From: Chitinophaga arvensicola | GTDB taxonomy: Bacteria; Bacteroidota; Bacteroidia; Chitinophagales; Chitinophagaceae | NCBI RefSeq assembly: GCF_900110835.1 | Contig: NZ_FOJG01000001.1 | Coordinates: 1,375,022-1,439,021 of the forward strand | Reading direction: 5' to 3' | Length of the DNA stretch: 64,000 nucleotides | Part shown: positions 1 to 9,361 of the stretch, piece by piece | Layout of the letters: the number at the start of each line of letters is the position of its first letter | Position numbering within the stretch: position 1 is the first letter of the stretch | Notes under the pieces: model-generated | The model's input: the letters and a program-made list of their open reading frames with translations, nothing else | The model's database searches: none | What the model was told of the DNA's origin: nothing | Program-made: the position numbers and the translations under genes

Positions 1-134
1 CTTTATAAATGGTCATAAAACCGTGCCGCCGGAGGCGCCACTGATTTGTAGTCTTATTTATATGACATATTAATTTATATGTTCGTTAATGATACAGAAG
101 CCTGTTCGCAGTCGTACAATGTTCGCCAGGGCAC

Positions 135-172
135 AAAAAAAAACAGCGGACAAGCTCCCGACCTATCCGCTG
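135..172 (-). terminator. Intrinsic terminator of the RND efflux operon
   Basis: Read on the minus strand, a 7-bp GC-rich stem (arms 144-150 and 166-172) is followed directly by nine T residues (135-143). It lies 20 bases past the stop of the TolC-like gene. The rest of the first 192 bases shows no gene I can support. Confidence 0.75.
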
Positions 173-192
173 CTAATAAAAAAAATTACGGC

Positions 193-1521
193 TTATTGTA
201 TCAATGCTCCGTTCAAACGTCCAAGTTCTGTTTCTGCCAGCTTGGTATTATAACGCGCCTGTATTAACCTGTAATAGGAATCTTCCAGGCTTTGCTGGGC
301 GATCTTTACCTCCAGGATGGTAGATACCCCTTGTTTGAACCGCTCCAGGGCCACCATCGCATTTTCCCGGGCAAGATCGTTGGTCTCTTCTTCCAGCGAT
401 GCCTGTTTTTTATAATATTCGTAATCTTTGAAGGCATTGGTCAGCGACAGATCTACCTGAGACTTTACATTATCCAGGGTAATATTCTGGAAATCAAAAT
501 CTATGCGTGCATTCTGTACCTGCCTTTTTACATTAAAACCATTAAAGATGGGAATAGCAGCCGTCAATCCGTAATTCGCCACGGCGTTGCGGCTGAACTT
601 CGGACTGAACGCATTCGACGCCGCATTGGACGTGTTACGTGTATAGTTATAACCCGAGTTAAAGGAAATCACCGGGAAGTAATCTGCGCGGCGCTCCTTG
701 ATTGTTAAAGCGGAAATATTCACATTCTGCTGCTGTACCTTGATCGTCGTATTGTTGTTGGCTACGTTTTGCTGTAATATGGCAAACGACAGTCCGTTAT
801 TCAACGGAATAGAATCGGATACCTCATAACCGATTGCTCCGGCAGGAACGGCCATCAACTGGTTCAGCAATGCTTTGCTTTGCTCAATCAATGTTTGCTG
901 GCGGATGTACAAAGCCTTCTGTGCATTCAGATCCACCTTTGATTGCAGCAGATCTGTTTTCGGTGCAAGCCCGGTACTGAATTTGGCATCCGATAACTTT
1001 ACCCGCTCTTCGGAAATAGACATCTGTTCTGCCAATGCTCTCAACTGTTGCTTTTGTTGTACTATATTATAATAACCGCCAATAATGGTGGCCACTGAAT
1101 TCTGTACCTGGTCCTTAATAGCGAGTTCTCCGAGATCACGGATAGATTCCATTTTATGCCTGGTAGCAAACATTTTGAGACCATCAAATAATGTCCAGCT
1201 AAGCGTTACATTGCCATTGATGTTGTTCCCTTTAATACCGCTGGTATCGCGTCCTGTTCCGTTCACAAACTCCTGTTTGGTGGCAGTGTTATTCCAGGTA
1301 CTTCCTGCGGTGGCATTGAGGCGGGGTACAAAGGCAAAATTCGCATAGGCGTAATCGTTAGCAGACAGCTCTGCTGTATTCCTGGCCAGACGGATATCAA
1401 AATTGTTTTTCAACGCTACATCTATCGCCTGTTCCAGGGTCAGCACTTTTTGCTGTGCCTTTAAGGCACCTGCGCTTACCAGTAACAGTAGTAAGAAGAA
1501 ACCCTTCTTTATATTTTTCAT
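193..1521 (-). CDS. TolC family outer membrane efflux protein
   Basis: Outer-membrane channel of a tripartite efflux pump. It would form the trimeric barrel and periplasmic tunnel that carries substrates from the RND pump across the cell envelope. The protein (442 aa) starts with a signal peptide (MKNIKKG, a leucine run, cleavage after ALKA) and has the family's two-fold repeat of long helices rich in Gln, Ala and Asn, opening with LTLEQAIDVALKNN. A start nine bases upstream exists (1530), but the ATG at 1521 places the signal peptide at the very N-terminus. It is the last gene of a leftward adaptor-pump-channel operon, 36 bases after the pump gene. The substrate cannot be told from sequence. 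Confidence 0.9.
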   Translation of the reverse strand: MKNIKKGFFLLLLLVSAGALKAQQKVLTLEQAIDVALKNNFDIRLARNTAELSANDYAYANFAFVPRLNATAGSTWNNTATKQEFVNGTGRDTSGIKGNNINGNVTLSWTLFDGLKMFATRHKMESIRDLGELAIKDQVQNSVATIIGGYYNIVQQKQQLRALAEQMSISEERVKLSDAKFSTGLAPKTDLLQSKVDLNAQKALYIRQQTLIEQSKALLNQLMAVPAGAIGYEVSDSIPLNNGLSFAILQQNVANNNTTIKVQQQNVNISALTIKERRADYFPVISFNSGYNYTRNTSNAASNAFSPKFSRNAVANYGLTAAIPIFNGFNVKRQVQNARIDFDFQNITLDNVKSQVDLSLTNAFKDYEYYKKQASLEEETNDLARENAMVALERFKQGVSTILEVKIAQQSLEDSYYRLIQARYNTKLAETELGRLNGALIQ

Positions 1522-1557
1522 AAATAGCATAATCTGGATCGTTCAAATCTGTTATAA

Positions 1558-4500
1558 TCAAATATGTGAGGCAGCGATCTTGGCTTTCTCATCATTTTGA
1601 TTTTCTTCCTCTTCTTCTTCGTTGTCATGACTGCCTTTTCCTCTGCGGGAAAGGAAGGTATACATGGCCGGGATTACGTATAATGTTAATACCAGTGAAA
1701 ATATGATACCACCCACAATTACGATTCCCAACGGAATACGGCTGGTAGCAGCTGCACCCAGCGACATCGCAATCGGCAATGCACCCAATGCCATGGCAAG
1801 ACTTGTCATCAGAATAGGACGTAAACGCATCGAAGACGCATGGATAACTGCATCCGATTTTACCATACCGCTATCGCGCTGATGGTTTGCGAATTCCACG
1901 ATGAGGATACCATTTTTAGTTACCAACCCAATCAGCATGATTACACCAATCTGGGAGAAGATATTCCAGGTCTGGTTAAATATCCATAGTGATAACAGGG
2001 CGCCCGCAAATGCCAGCGGCACGGTTAACATGATGATCAACGGATCTACCCAGCTTTCAAACTGCGCTGCCAGTACCAGGTAAATGAGTACCAGCGCCAG
2101 TCCTAACGCAAACATCGTATTGGAACCACTTTCTGCATAGTCGCGGGATGCACCGGATAAAGCCGTATTAAAGGAATCGTCCAATATACTTTCCTTTTGC
2201 AGTTTACTGTAAATGCGGTTCATCTCATTAATACCATCACCAATGGTGCGGCCTGGTGCCAGTCCGGCAGAGATGGTCGCTGATTTATAACGGTTAAAGT
2301 GATAAATGATCGGCGGACTCGTTTCTTCTTCAATACTTACCACGTTATCTAGCTGTATGGCTTCGCCACGGGAATTGCGCACATAGAGGTTCTGCAGATC
2401 CATCGGATCATCACGGTCTGCGCGGAATACCTGTCCCATTACCTGGTATTGTTTACCATTCCTGATAAAGTAACCATAACGCAGATTACTCAATGCCAGC
2501 TGTAAAGTAGAGGAAATGTCCTGAACGGAAACACCCAGCTGTGTTGCTTTATCACGGTTGATATGAATACGCAGTTCTGGCTTGTTGAATTTCAGATCTA
2601 CGTCGGTACCCTGGAAAACGGGGCTGCTGCCAACTTCTTCCATGAATTTCGGTAACACGGAAGTAAGACTGTCGAAGTTGATATGTTCCAGTACAAAGGA
2701 TACCGGCAAACCGCTACGGCGGCCTACCTGGATCGTTTGTGCCTCAATGGCGAATACTTTTCCTTCGGGGAACTTATTCATATTCCGGTTCACCATATTC
2801 ACGATATCCTTCTGGGATCGTGTACGTTCATTCGGCTCCGTGAGCATAACGTTCGCAAAGGCCGTGTTTACGCCTCCGCCGCTATTACCGGATGCGGTTA
2901 CAGTTAACACGATCTTCCTTTCCGGGATAGAGTCCATCATAAACTTCGAGAGCTTATCAACGTAGTTATCCATGTAGTCAAAGGAAGTACCTTCCGGTGC
3001 TGTTACAGACAGGCGGAAAGTGCTGCGGTCTTCCAGTGGCGCCAGTTCTGATTGCAAGGTTTTGAAAAGGAAATAGATCATCACCAGGCAACCGGCGATA
3101 ATTAATCCGGCTACCCAACGGAAGCGCATAAACGATTCCAGGGAGTTTTTATAGCCATCTTCCATCCAGCGGAAGAAAGGTTCTGTTTTAGTGTAGAACC
3201 AGGAGTGGGTATGTGTTTTCCTGCCCAACTTAACGTTCAGTACAGGCGTTAACGTGAGTGATACAAAGGCGGAGATGATTACCGCACCGGCTACTACAAT
3301 ACCAAACTCACGGAACAATTGTCCTACGAAGCCCTGGAGGAAGATAATCGGTAAGAATACAAAGGCCAGTGTGATCGACGTAGCGATTACGGCAAAGAAG
3401 ATCTCTTCTGATCCTTCGCGGGCGGCCCGCATACGTGGGATACCCTGTTCTATCTTCTTATAGATATTCTCTGTTACCACAATACCATCATCTACCACCA
3501 ACCCGGTAGCCAGTACAATGGCCAGCAGGGTGAGGATATTAATGGTGAAGCCACAGGCATACATGATAAAGAACGCGCCTATCAATGACACGGGAATGTC
3601 TATCAGCGGGCGAAGCGCCATGAGCCAGTCGCGGAAGAAGAGATATACAATAATGATTACCAGTACCAATGCTACGATCAGGGTTTCTTCTACTTCATCG
3701 ATTGATTTTTTGATGAAGCGGGTGTTGTCCATGGCAATGTTAACGGAGTAATCATCGGGGATATCCTTTTTCAGTTGTCCGAATCTTTTATAGAATTCGT
3801 CGGCGATGGCTACGTAGTTGGAGCCGGGTTGCGGGATGAGTGCAAGTGCAATCATCGGGCTGCCTGATTCTTTCAGCACAGTTTCTTCATTTTCAGGACC
3901 GAGTACGGCCTGGCCGATATCGCGGATACGGATTTCGCTGCCGTTTACATTTTTGATGATCAGGCCATTGAAATCTTCTTCTGATACGAGTCGTCCGAAG
4001 GTACGTACGGTGAAGTCGGTGGCATTACCGGCAATTTTACCGGAGGGCAGTTCCACGTTTTCACGTTGAAGTGCGGCTTGTACGTCGCCGGGGGTAAGAC
4101 TGTAGGAAGATAATTTGGCGGGATCCATCCAGATACGCATAGCGTACCGTTTTTCTCCCCATATCTGGATCTGGCTTACGCCAGGAATGGTTTGCAGTTT
4201 TTCCAGGAGAACGTTGGAGGCATATTCGGTTACTTCCAGCTGGTTGCGCGTGTTGCTCTGTACCGTCATTGAGATGATGGGATCAGAGTTCGCATCCTGT
4301 TTGGATACTACCGGTGGTGCGTCGATATCGGGTGGTAAGCTGCGGAGGGCCTGCGATACTTTATCGCGAACGTCGTTGGTGGCGCCTTCGAGGTCCTGGC
4401 CCAATTCAAATTCTACAGTGATATTACTGCTTCCCTGGCTGCTGCTGGAGGAAATATTCTTGATACCGGCGATACCATTGATCTGTTTTTCCAATGGTTC

Positions 4501-4692
4501 GGTGATCTGTGTTTCGATGATATCGGAGTTCGCACCTGCATAGGAGGTACGTACGTTCACGATGGGCGGATCGATGGCCGGGAAGTCCCTTACCCCCAAA
4601 AACGTAAAGCCCACCAGGCCGAATATCACGATAATGATATTCATCACGATAGCAAATACGGGGCGTTTGAGAGATAATGAAGGTAAACTCAT
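1558..4692 (-). CDS. Efflux RND transporter permease (AcrB/MexB-like, HAE1 family)
   Basis: Proton-driven inner-membrane pump of a tripartite multidrug-type efflux system. At 1044 aa it has the full family length, with an N-terminal membrane helix, two large periplasmic loops and two groups of membrane helices. The Asp-Asp pair of the proton relay is visible in GLVVDDGIVVTENIY, and the second helix bundle carries GLVTKNGILIVEF. The C-terminus is an unusual acidic tail (a run of Glu then NQNDEK) exposed to the cytoplasm. It follows the adaptor gene by 73 bases and precedes the TolC-like gene. HAE1 pumps usually export lipophilic drugs, dyes or detergents; the specific substrate is unknown. Confidence 0.95.
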   Translation of the reverse strand: MSLPSLSLKRPVFAIVMNIIIVIFGLVGFTFLGVRDFPAIDPPIVNVRTSYAGANSDIIETQITEPLEKQINGIAGIKNISSSSSQGSSNITVEFELGQDLEGATNDVRDKVSQALRSLPPDIDAPPVVSKQDANSDPIISMTVQSNTRNQLEVTEYASNVLLEKLQTIPGVSQIQIWGEKRYAMRIWMDPAKLSSYSLTPGDVQAALQRENVELPSGKIAGNATDFTVRTFGRLVSEEDFNGLIIKNVNGSEIRIRDIGQAVLGPENEETVLKESGSPMIALALIPQPGSNYVAIADEFYKRFGQLKKDIPDDYSVNIAMDNTRFIKKSIDEVEETLIVALVLVIIIVYLFFRDWLMALRPLIDIPVSLIGAFFIMYACGFTINILTLLAIVLATGLVVDDGIVVTENIYKKIEQGIPRMRAAREGSEEIFFAVIATSITLAFVFLPIIFLQGFVGQLFREFGIVVAGAVIISAFVSLTLTPVLNVKLGRKTHTHSWFYTKTEPFFRWMEDGYKNSLESFMRFRWVAGLIIAGCLVMIYFLFKTLQSELAPLEDRSTFRLSVTAPEGTSFDYMDNYVDKLSKFMMDSIPERKIVLTVTASGNSGGGVNTAFANVMLTEPNERTRSQKDIVNMVNRNMNKFPEGKVFAIEAQTIQVGRRSGLPVSFVLEHINFDSLTSVLPKFMEEVGSSPVFQGTDVDLKFNKPELRIHINRDKATQLGVSVQDISSTLQLALSNLRYGYFIRNGKQYQVMGQVFRADRDDPMDLQNLYVRNSRGEAIQLDNVVSIEEETSPPIIYHFNRYKSATISAGLAPGRTIGDGINEMNRIYSKLQKESILDDSFNTALSGASRDYAESGSNTMFALGLALVLIYLVLAAQFESWVDPLIIMLTVPLAFAGALLSLWIFNQTWNIFSQIGVIMLIGLVTKNGILIVEFANHQRDSGMVKSDAVIHASSMRLRPILMTSLAMALGALPIAMSLGAAATSRIPLGIVIVGGIIFSLVLTLYVIPAMYTFLSRRGKGSHDNEEEEEENQNDEKAKIAASHI

Positions 4693-4765
4693 GGTAATTA
4701 TTTTCAGCTTTTCCTGTTGCCGGTTCCGGTAGCAGCATGCTATCGGGAGCGTGTGTGGAAAGTTA

Positions 4766-5854
4766 TTATTGTATCTTATTATACTTCAGCGGCATATCGG
4801 GTTTCAGCTGGAGGATACCGGTAGTGATCACGGTATCGCCGGGTTGAAGTCCGCTGACGATTTGAACGCTGCTTTCAGTTCTGAGGCCGGTTTCTACGAC
4901 TACAAATTTAGCTTTACCCTGGTTGGCGATGATTACTTTTTTATCACGGGTGCCAGGAATAACCGCCTGTGATGGTATCATCAGGGCGTCCGGGAGGTCT
5001 TTCAGCACAATTTTTACTTTGGCGAAGGAACCTGGAAACAGGACACTATTATTATTGGGAACGATGGCCCGTAGTTTTACCGTACGGGTGGTAAGGTCTA
5101 TTTTAGGATCTATGGCGTAGATGCTGCCTTTATATTCTTTATTATCTCCGGCTACATAAAAATTGACCTGGTCGCCATTTTTAATGGCGTTGCGATATTT
5201 TTCAGCTACAGAGAAGTCCATTTTGAGCGGATCTATCTGTTGGAGGGTAGTAATAATGGTAGCGGAAGACACGATAGCGCCTTCGCTGACATTACGTAGA
5301 CCGAGTTTGCCGCTGAAGGGAGCGCGTAGTTCTGTTTTCTGCAGCTGGGTTTGGGTATAGTCCATATCTGCTCCGAAGGCGCTCACCTGGTTGCGGGTTA
5401 CGTCCACATCCTGTTGACTGATACCGTTTATTTTCAGCAGGTTTTCCTGGCGTTCCAGGGTTGTTTTGGCCAGTTGTTGCTGTAATTTGAGTTTTTGTAG
5501 CTGTGCTTTCAGGTCTTCATCATATAATTTAACCAGCATATCTCCTTTCCGGACGGTAGTGCCCTCTTTAAAATAGAGGTGTATGATACGGCCGTTTATT
5601 TCTGGCTTCACCTCCACTTCCTCATTGCTTTGCAAGGTGCCGCTTGCTTCAATGGATTGGTCGAGCCGGGAAGTTTTCACTACCCAGGCATCGGTCAGCA
5701 GCGTTTTAGCGCCGCCTCCTTTTGCGCCCGACGTAGAAGCGGCAGGTCCTTCGGCCGATTTTTTTCCGGCTATTTTCTTGTAAACAAGGAAGATGACGAT
5801 ACCGGCAGCGGCCAATATAACTATTGAGCGAACGGTCTTTTTGGTGATGGCCAT
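4766..5854 (-). CDS. Efflux RND transporter periplasmic adaptor subunit (HlyD/AcrA type)
   Basis: Membrane fusion protein that links the RND pump to the outer-membrane channel. The 362-aa protein has one N-terminal membrane anchor (AITKKTVRSIVILAAAGIV) with no lipobox, then the barrel-sandwich (lipoyl-like) half, a helical hairpin rich in Gln and Lys (about residues 110-170), the return half starting at LRAPFSGKLGLRNVSEG, and a C-terminal beta-barrel and membrane-proximal domain. First gene of the operon adaptor-pump-channel. The best promoter candidate lies about 285 bases upstream, implying a long untranslated leader. Confidence 0.92.
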   Translation of the reverse strand: MAITKKTVRSIVILAAAGIVIFLVYKKIAGKKSAEGPAASTSGAKGGGAKTLLTDAWVVKTSRLDQSIEASGTLQSNEEVEVKPEINGRIIHLYFKEGTTVRKGDMLVKLYDEDLKAQLQKLKLQQQLAKTTLERQENLLKINGISQQDVDVTRNQVSAFGADMDYTQTQLQKTELRAPFSGKLGLRNVSEGAIVSSATIITTLQQIDPLKMDFSVAEKYRNAIKNGDQVNFYVAGDNKEYKGSIYAIDPKIDLTTRTVKLRAIVPNNNSVLFPGSFAKVKIVLKDLPDALMIPSQAVIPGTRDKKVIIANQGKAKFVVVETGLRTESSVQIVSGLQPGDTVITTGILQLKPDMPLKYNKIQ

Positions 5855-6138
5855 ATCTTTTATATGTGTTTTTCTAGCGTTTTATCTTTGGTCCATAGGC
5901 AGGGAAACAGTTTCCGGAAGGGATTCTATCTCACAAGCCGGACAAATTTAAGCATTGAGCGGGCTGAATGCTCCCGGCGACTGTTAAATAGCGTTAATGC
6001 TTTCGATAAGTGGCGAAATAAACGGTTGAATGGAGATATTTTAAGATTTATATATTTTGGATTTGAGAGAATGGCGTAATTGTCCCGAAAAAGGCGACTT
6101 TTGTGCTAAAATATGCAAATCTGTAAACCGGGCAGTAT

Positions 6139-6168
6139 CAAAAATATATAAATTCTTTTATTAACAAA
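6139..6168 (-). promoter_or_regulatory. Bacteroidota-type promoter for RND efflux operon
   Basis: On the minus strand TTTG (6165-6168) is followed after 18 bases by TATTTTTG (6139-6146), matching the TTTG/TAnnTTTG consensus. It implies a leader of roughly 275 bases before the adaptor start. Alternative: the weaker box at 5943-5950. Confidence 0.5.
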
Positions 6169-6243
6169 GCTATGAATATGTTTACTGTACTGGGTTTGGT
6201 GGGATTGTCAAGGTTGGAGCGTCCTTAAAATTCGGGCTATCTG

Positions 6244-6272
6244 TTGGCAATTCAATAAAAATTATATTTTTG
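6244..6272 (+). promoter_or_regulatory. Promoter of acpP-fabF-rnc
   Basis: TTG (6244-6246), an 18-base spacer and TATTTTTG (6265-6272) match the Bacteroidota -33/-7 elements. The acpP start is 34 bases downstream of the -7 box. Confidence 0.6.
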
Positions 6273-6305
6273 CAGTCAAGTTTTAAACCAAAAACACTTA
6301 AAATT

Positions 6306-6542
6306 ATGTCAGACATTGCATCAAGAGTTAAAAAGATCATCATTGACAAATTGGGCGTTGACGAAGCCGAGGTAACTCCTGAAGCCAGCTTCACCAATGA
6401 CTTAGGCGCTGACTCTTTGGATACGGTAGAACTGATTATGGAATTCGAAAAAGAATTCAACATCTCCATTCCTGACGAACAAGCTGAAACTATTACTACT
6501 GTTGGCCAGGCAGTTGCTTACCTGGAAGAACATGTAAAATAA
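6306..6542 (+). CDS. acpP: Acyl carrier protein
   Basis: Carries growing fatty acyl chains on a 4'-phosphopantetheine arm during type II fatty acid synthesis in the cytoplasm. The 78-aa acidic protein has the canonical attachment motif GADSLD with Ser37 as the modified residue, and the usual four-helix pattern ([25 protein letters not shown]). An upstream in-frame start exists at 6270, but it lies inside the promoter -7 box, so the ATG at 6306 is correct. First gene of the conserved acpP-fabF-rnc cluster; fabF follows after 23 bases. Confidence 0.97.
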   Translation: MSDIASRVKKIIIDKLGVDEAEVTPEASFTNDLGADSLDTVELIMEFEKEFNISIPDEQAETITTVGQAVAYLEEHVK

Positions 6543-6565
6543 TCCTACTAATCAGAATTGTTTTA

Positions 6566-7819
6566 ATGCAACCAAGACGAGTTGTCGTTACAGGTTTAGG
6601 CGCTCTTACACCGCTCGGCAATACTGTGGCCGATTTTTGGCACGGATTGACGAACGGTGTATCCGGCGCGGATTATATCAAGCAATTTGATGCTTCCAAG
6701 TTCAAAACCCGTTTTGCTTGCGAACTGAAAAATTTTGATCCTGCTAACTACCTGGACAAAAAGGAGGCCCGTAAGATGGACCCCTTTACACAAACGGCTG
6801 TAATTGCCGCAGATCAGGCGATACTGGACGCCAATATCAATAAAGACAAGATCAATGCTGATCGTGTTGGGGTGATATGGGGCACTGGTGTTGGAGGTAT
6901 GATCAATTTCAGTCACGAGCTGAGAGATTTCCATACAGGGGATGGTACGCCCCGCTTCAGTCCTTTTCTAATTCCGAGGCTTATTCTTGATATCGCGGCC
7001 GGATACATTTCTATCCGCCATGGTTTCAGAGGGCCCAATTTTTCCGTTGTATCTGCCTGCGCATCTGCCACCAATGCTATCATTGAGGCGATGTACAGCA
7101 TCCGTTACGGCAAAACCGATATGGTGGTAACCGGCGGATCGGAAAATGTGATCAATGAGCCTTGTGTTGGCGGTTTCAACGCTATGAAGGCCTTATCAGA
7201 AAGGAATGATGACCCAAAAACTGCTTCCCGACCCTTTGATCTCGACCGCGATGGTTTTGTGATGGGCGAAGGAGCTGGTGCCCTCGTACTAGAGTCGTTA
7301 GAGCACGCACAGGCAAGAGGCGCCAGGATATATGCAGAGTTAGCCGGCGGCGGCGCTACAGCAGACGCATACCATATCACCGCTCCCCATCCGGAAGGAT
7401 TAGGCGCACTCAACGTGATGCGGAATGCCCTCGCAGATGCCGGAATGCAGGCCAACGAAATCGATTATATCAACGTTCACGGTACTTCCACTCCGTTGGG
7501 AGATATTGCCGAAGTAAAAGCCATTCAGCGCGTTTTTGAAGAGCATGCCTATCAAATGAACATCAGCTCCACAAAATCCATGACAGGTCACTTACTCGGG
7601 GCTGCCGGCGCCGTTGAATCCATAGCCGTAATTATGTCGATCCTCGATGGCATAATTCCTCCTACGATCAACCACTTTACTGACGACCCGCAGTTAGACC
7701 CGAAACTGAATTTTACTTTTAATATCGCACAAAAGAGAGAAGTAAACGCTGGATTGTCCAACACCTTCGGGTTCGGTGGACATAACGCCTCCGTGATTTT
7801 CAAAAAATTTGTTCCTTGA
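6566..7819 (+). CDS. fabF: Beta-ketoacyl-ACP synthase II
   Basis: Condenses malonyl-ACP with acyl-ACP in the elongation step of fatty acid synthesis. The 417-aa protein has the thiolase fold and the Cys-His-His triad of KAS I/II enzymes: Cys165 in VVSACASATN, His305 in NVHGTSTPLGD and His342 in MTGHLLGAAG. The Gly-rich C-terminus NTFGFGGHNAS is also typical. It lies 23 bases after acpP, its main substrate carrier, and just before rnc, an arrangement widely conserved in Bacteroidota. Confidence 0.97.
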   Translation: MQPRRVVVTGLGALTPLGNTVADFWHGLTNGVSGADYIKQFDASKFKTRFACELKNFDPANYLDKKEARKMDPFTQTAVIAADQAILDANINKDKINADRVGVIWGTGVGGMINFSHELRDFHTGDGTPRFSPFLIPRLILDIAAGYISIRHGFRGPNFSVVSACASATNAIIEAMYSIRYGKTDMVVTGGSENVINEPCVGGFNAMKALSERNDDPKTASRPFDLDRDGFVMGEGAGALVLESLEHAQARGARIYAELAGGGATADAYHITAPHPEGLGALNVMRNALADAGMQANEIDYINVHGTSTPLGDIAEVKAIQRVFEEHAYQMNISSTKSMTGHLLGAAGAVESIAVIMSILDGIIPPTINHFTDDPQLDPKLNFTFNIAQKREVNAGLSNTFGFGGHNASVIFKKFVP

Positions 7820-7829
7820 TCTTGACTGT

Positions 7830-8549
7830 GTGAGTTTACTGCCAGGTTTTTTATATCGACTTGTTTCCAAAAAAAGGCACTTATATAAAGAGCTGCACAA
7901 CCTGCTAGGCTTCCCGCCTGGCAACTTCGCCCTTTATGAAGTGGCCCTGAGCCATCGTTCCAGTAAAGAGAAATTCCTGGAAAGCAACGAAAGGCTGGAA
8001 TACCTCGGTGACGCCATTCTCGGTGCCATCGTGGGAGACTATCTCTTTAAAAAATATCCTTACAAAACAGAAGGATATCTTACTGAAATGCGCTCCAAGA
8101 TCGTAAACCGCCAACAGCTAAACGATATCGCCATCAAAATGGGATTGCGAAAGCTCACCATCTACGACAAATACAACAGCTTCCTCAAAATCAGCCAGAT
8201 ATTCGGTAACACCCTCGAAGCACTCGTAGGCGCCGTTTACCTGGACCGCGGTTATAACAAAACCCAACAGTTCGTTCACAAACGTATCATTATGCCTTAC
8301 ATAGATATGGAACTGCTGGAAACCGTGGAAATGAACCACAAAAACAAATTATACGGCTGGGCCAATAAAAACGGCAAAACCCTGGAGTTCGAACTGCTCG
8401 AAGAACAGATGGATAACGGCCGCCGCATCTTTACCGTAGGCGCCGTAGTAGACGGTGAACTTATCTGCAGCGGTAAAGCCTTTAATAAAAAGGATGCCAG
8501 CCAGATCGCCGCTCAACAGGCCATCATACAGCTGGGCCTCGGAGACTAA
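7830..8549 (+). CDS. rnc: Ribonuclease III
   Basis: Double-strand-specific endoribonuclease that processes rRNA precursors and some mRNAs. The signature NERLEYLGDAILGAI carries the catalytic acidic residues, and EALVGAVYLDRGY carries the second acidic pair. A C-terminal double-stranded-RNA-binding domain runs from about NHKNKLYGWANKNGK to the end. Starts: a TTG at 7809 would overlap fabF by 11 bases; I prefer the GTG at 7830, 10 bases after the fabF stop, giving 239 aa. Neither start has a clear ribosome binding site. Confidence 0.93.
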   Translation: MSLLPGFLYRLVSKKRHLYKELHNLLGFPPGNFALYEVALSHRSSKEKFLESNERLEYLGDAILGAIVGDYLFKKYPYKTEGYLTEMRSKIVNRQQLNDIAIKMGLRKLTIYDKYNSFLKISQIFGNTLEALVGAVYLDRGYNKTQQFVHKRIIMPYIDMELLETVEMNHKNKLYGWANKNGKTLEFELLEEQMDNGRRIFTVGAVVDGELICSGKAFNKKDASQIAAQQAIIQLGLGD

Positions 8550-8634
8550 AGGTTACTCTTTTCAACAATAGCCCGTTTTCGGGAGATGTGTACCTCTCCA
8601 TTTCTTCCTGGTCAACACCTTATCTTCATTCCCT

Positions 8635-9240
8635 TTATTTGATCACCGGGTGTCTTAAGATCGTTTTCAGCTTTTCCGGCGCTACTTTCCTGTAATCTGA
8701 CAGGTAAATCTCATGATGCCGCCCATTCATATGCCAGCCATGCTGCTGCATAAAGTCATCGATCTTTTTCAAGGTCACCGACTCTTCACTGAAAGGCCCT
8801 ACATGCAACATCTGTACACATAGCCCCTCTTCTATCTCTTTGAAATCCACCTGCCTGATATAAGCCGACTTCTTCTTTTTCTCTGCTGCTACTACCGCTT
8901 CTGAAAATTGGGAAAGCGTGACCGCTTCCGGCAGCCTGATAGCCAGTTCATAATTCCACTGGTCGCGGGTAACCTTTAGCGGATCTGTGGTTGGATCATC
9001 TACCCACCAGAACCCTTCCAGCTTGCTGACGGTGAAGTCGCGCCCCTTTTCCTTGCTGCTGAACTTAATACCATAAGCGACCGCATACAGGGCGGCGGTT
9101 ACTTCTCCAAATGCCTCCCCGTTGGGATCTCCTTTGCCGGTAATGGTTACAAACAATCCTTTCTCGATGGTCACCAGCTCGGGATTCATCGCAGCAGTAT
9201 AGTAAGATTTGAATTCCTTTGTTAAATCAAGTTTACTCAT
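8635..9240 (-). CDS. GyrI-like small-molecule-binding domain protein
   Basis: A 201-aa protein of the GyrI-like (AraC effector-binding/SOUL-type) fold, which binds small hydrophobic ligands. Motifs typical of the stand-alone family are the opening SKLDLTKEFKSYYTA, the FVTITGKGDPNG strand, the aromatic EGFWWVDDP segment, and the C-terminal HEIYLSDYRKVAPEKLKTILRHPV. An in-frame ATG at 9315 would add a 25-residue hydrophobic leader (MKTYIILGWLLLIIYAF...), so a membrane-anchored form is possible, but the family normally begins at SKLDL. It lies downstream of a PfpI/GyrI fusion and a WYL regulator on the same strand. No catalytic function is claimed. Confidence 0.8.
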   Translation of the reverse strand: MSKLDLTKEFKSYYTAAMNPELVTIEKGLFVTITGKGDPNGEAFGEVTAALYAVAYGIKFSSKEKGRDFTVSKLEGFWWVDDPTTDPLKVTRDQWNYELAIRLPEAVTLSQFSEAVVAAEKKKKSAYIRQVDFKEIEEGLCVQMLHVGPFSEESVTLKKIDDFMQQHGWHMNGRHHEIYLSDYRKVAPEKLKTILRHPVIK

Positions 9241-9331
9241 GTGTTTATACGTTAATTGTATATCAAAAGCATATATGATCAGCAGTAACCATCCCAGGAT
9301 GATATAGGTTTTCATTGATGAAGTGTTAAGT

Positions 9332-9353
9332 TCCCCCGGGCATGCCCGGGGGA
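9332..9353. repeat. 22-nt perfect GC-rich palindrome
   Basis: Two 10-base arms (TCCCCCGGGC and its complement) are separated by AT. It lies 8 bases past the stop of the PfpI/GyrI fusion and upstream of the GyrI-like gene. It could act as a terminator-like hairpin or mRNA-stabilising element, but there is no T tract on either side. Confidence 0.5.
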
Positions 9354-9361
9354 TAAATTCA

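Larger units (their letters stand above)
5855..6305. other. Divergent intergenic region between efflux operon and acpP
   Basis: 451 bases with no gene I can support. It holds one two-element promoter for each direction: minus strand at 6139-6168 and plus strand at 6244-6272. A weaker minus-strand -7 box (TAAATTTG) lies at 5943-5950, closer to the adaptor gene. The stretch 5855-6138 would be the efflux operon leader if the distal promoter is used. Confidence 0.6.
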
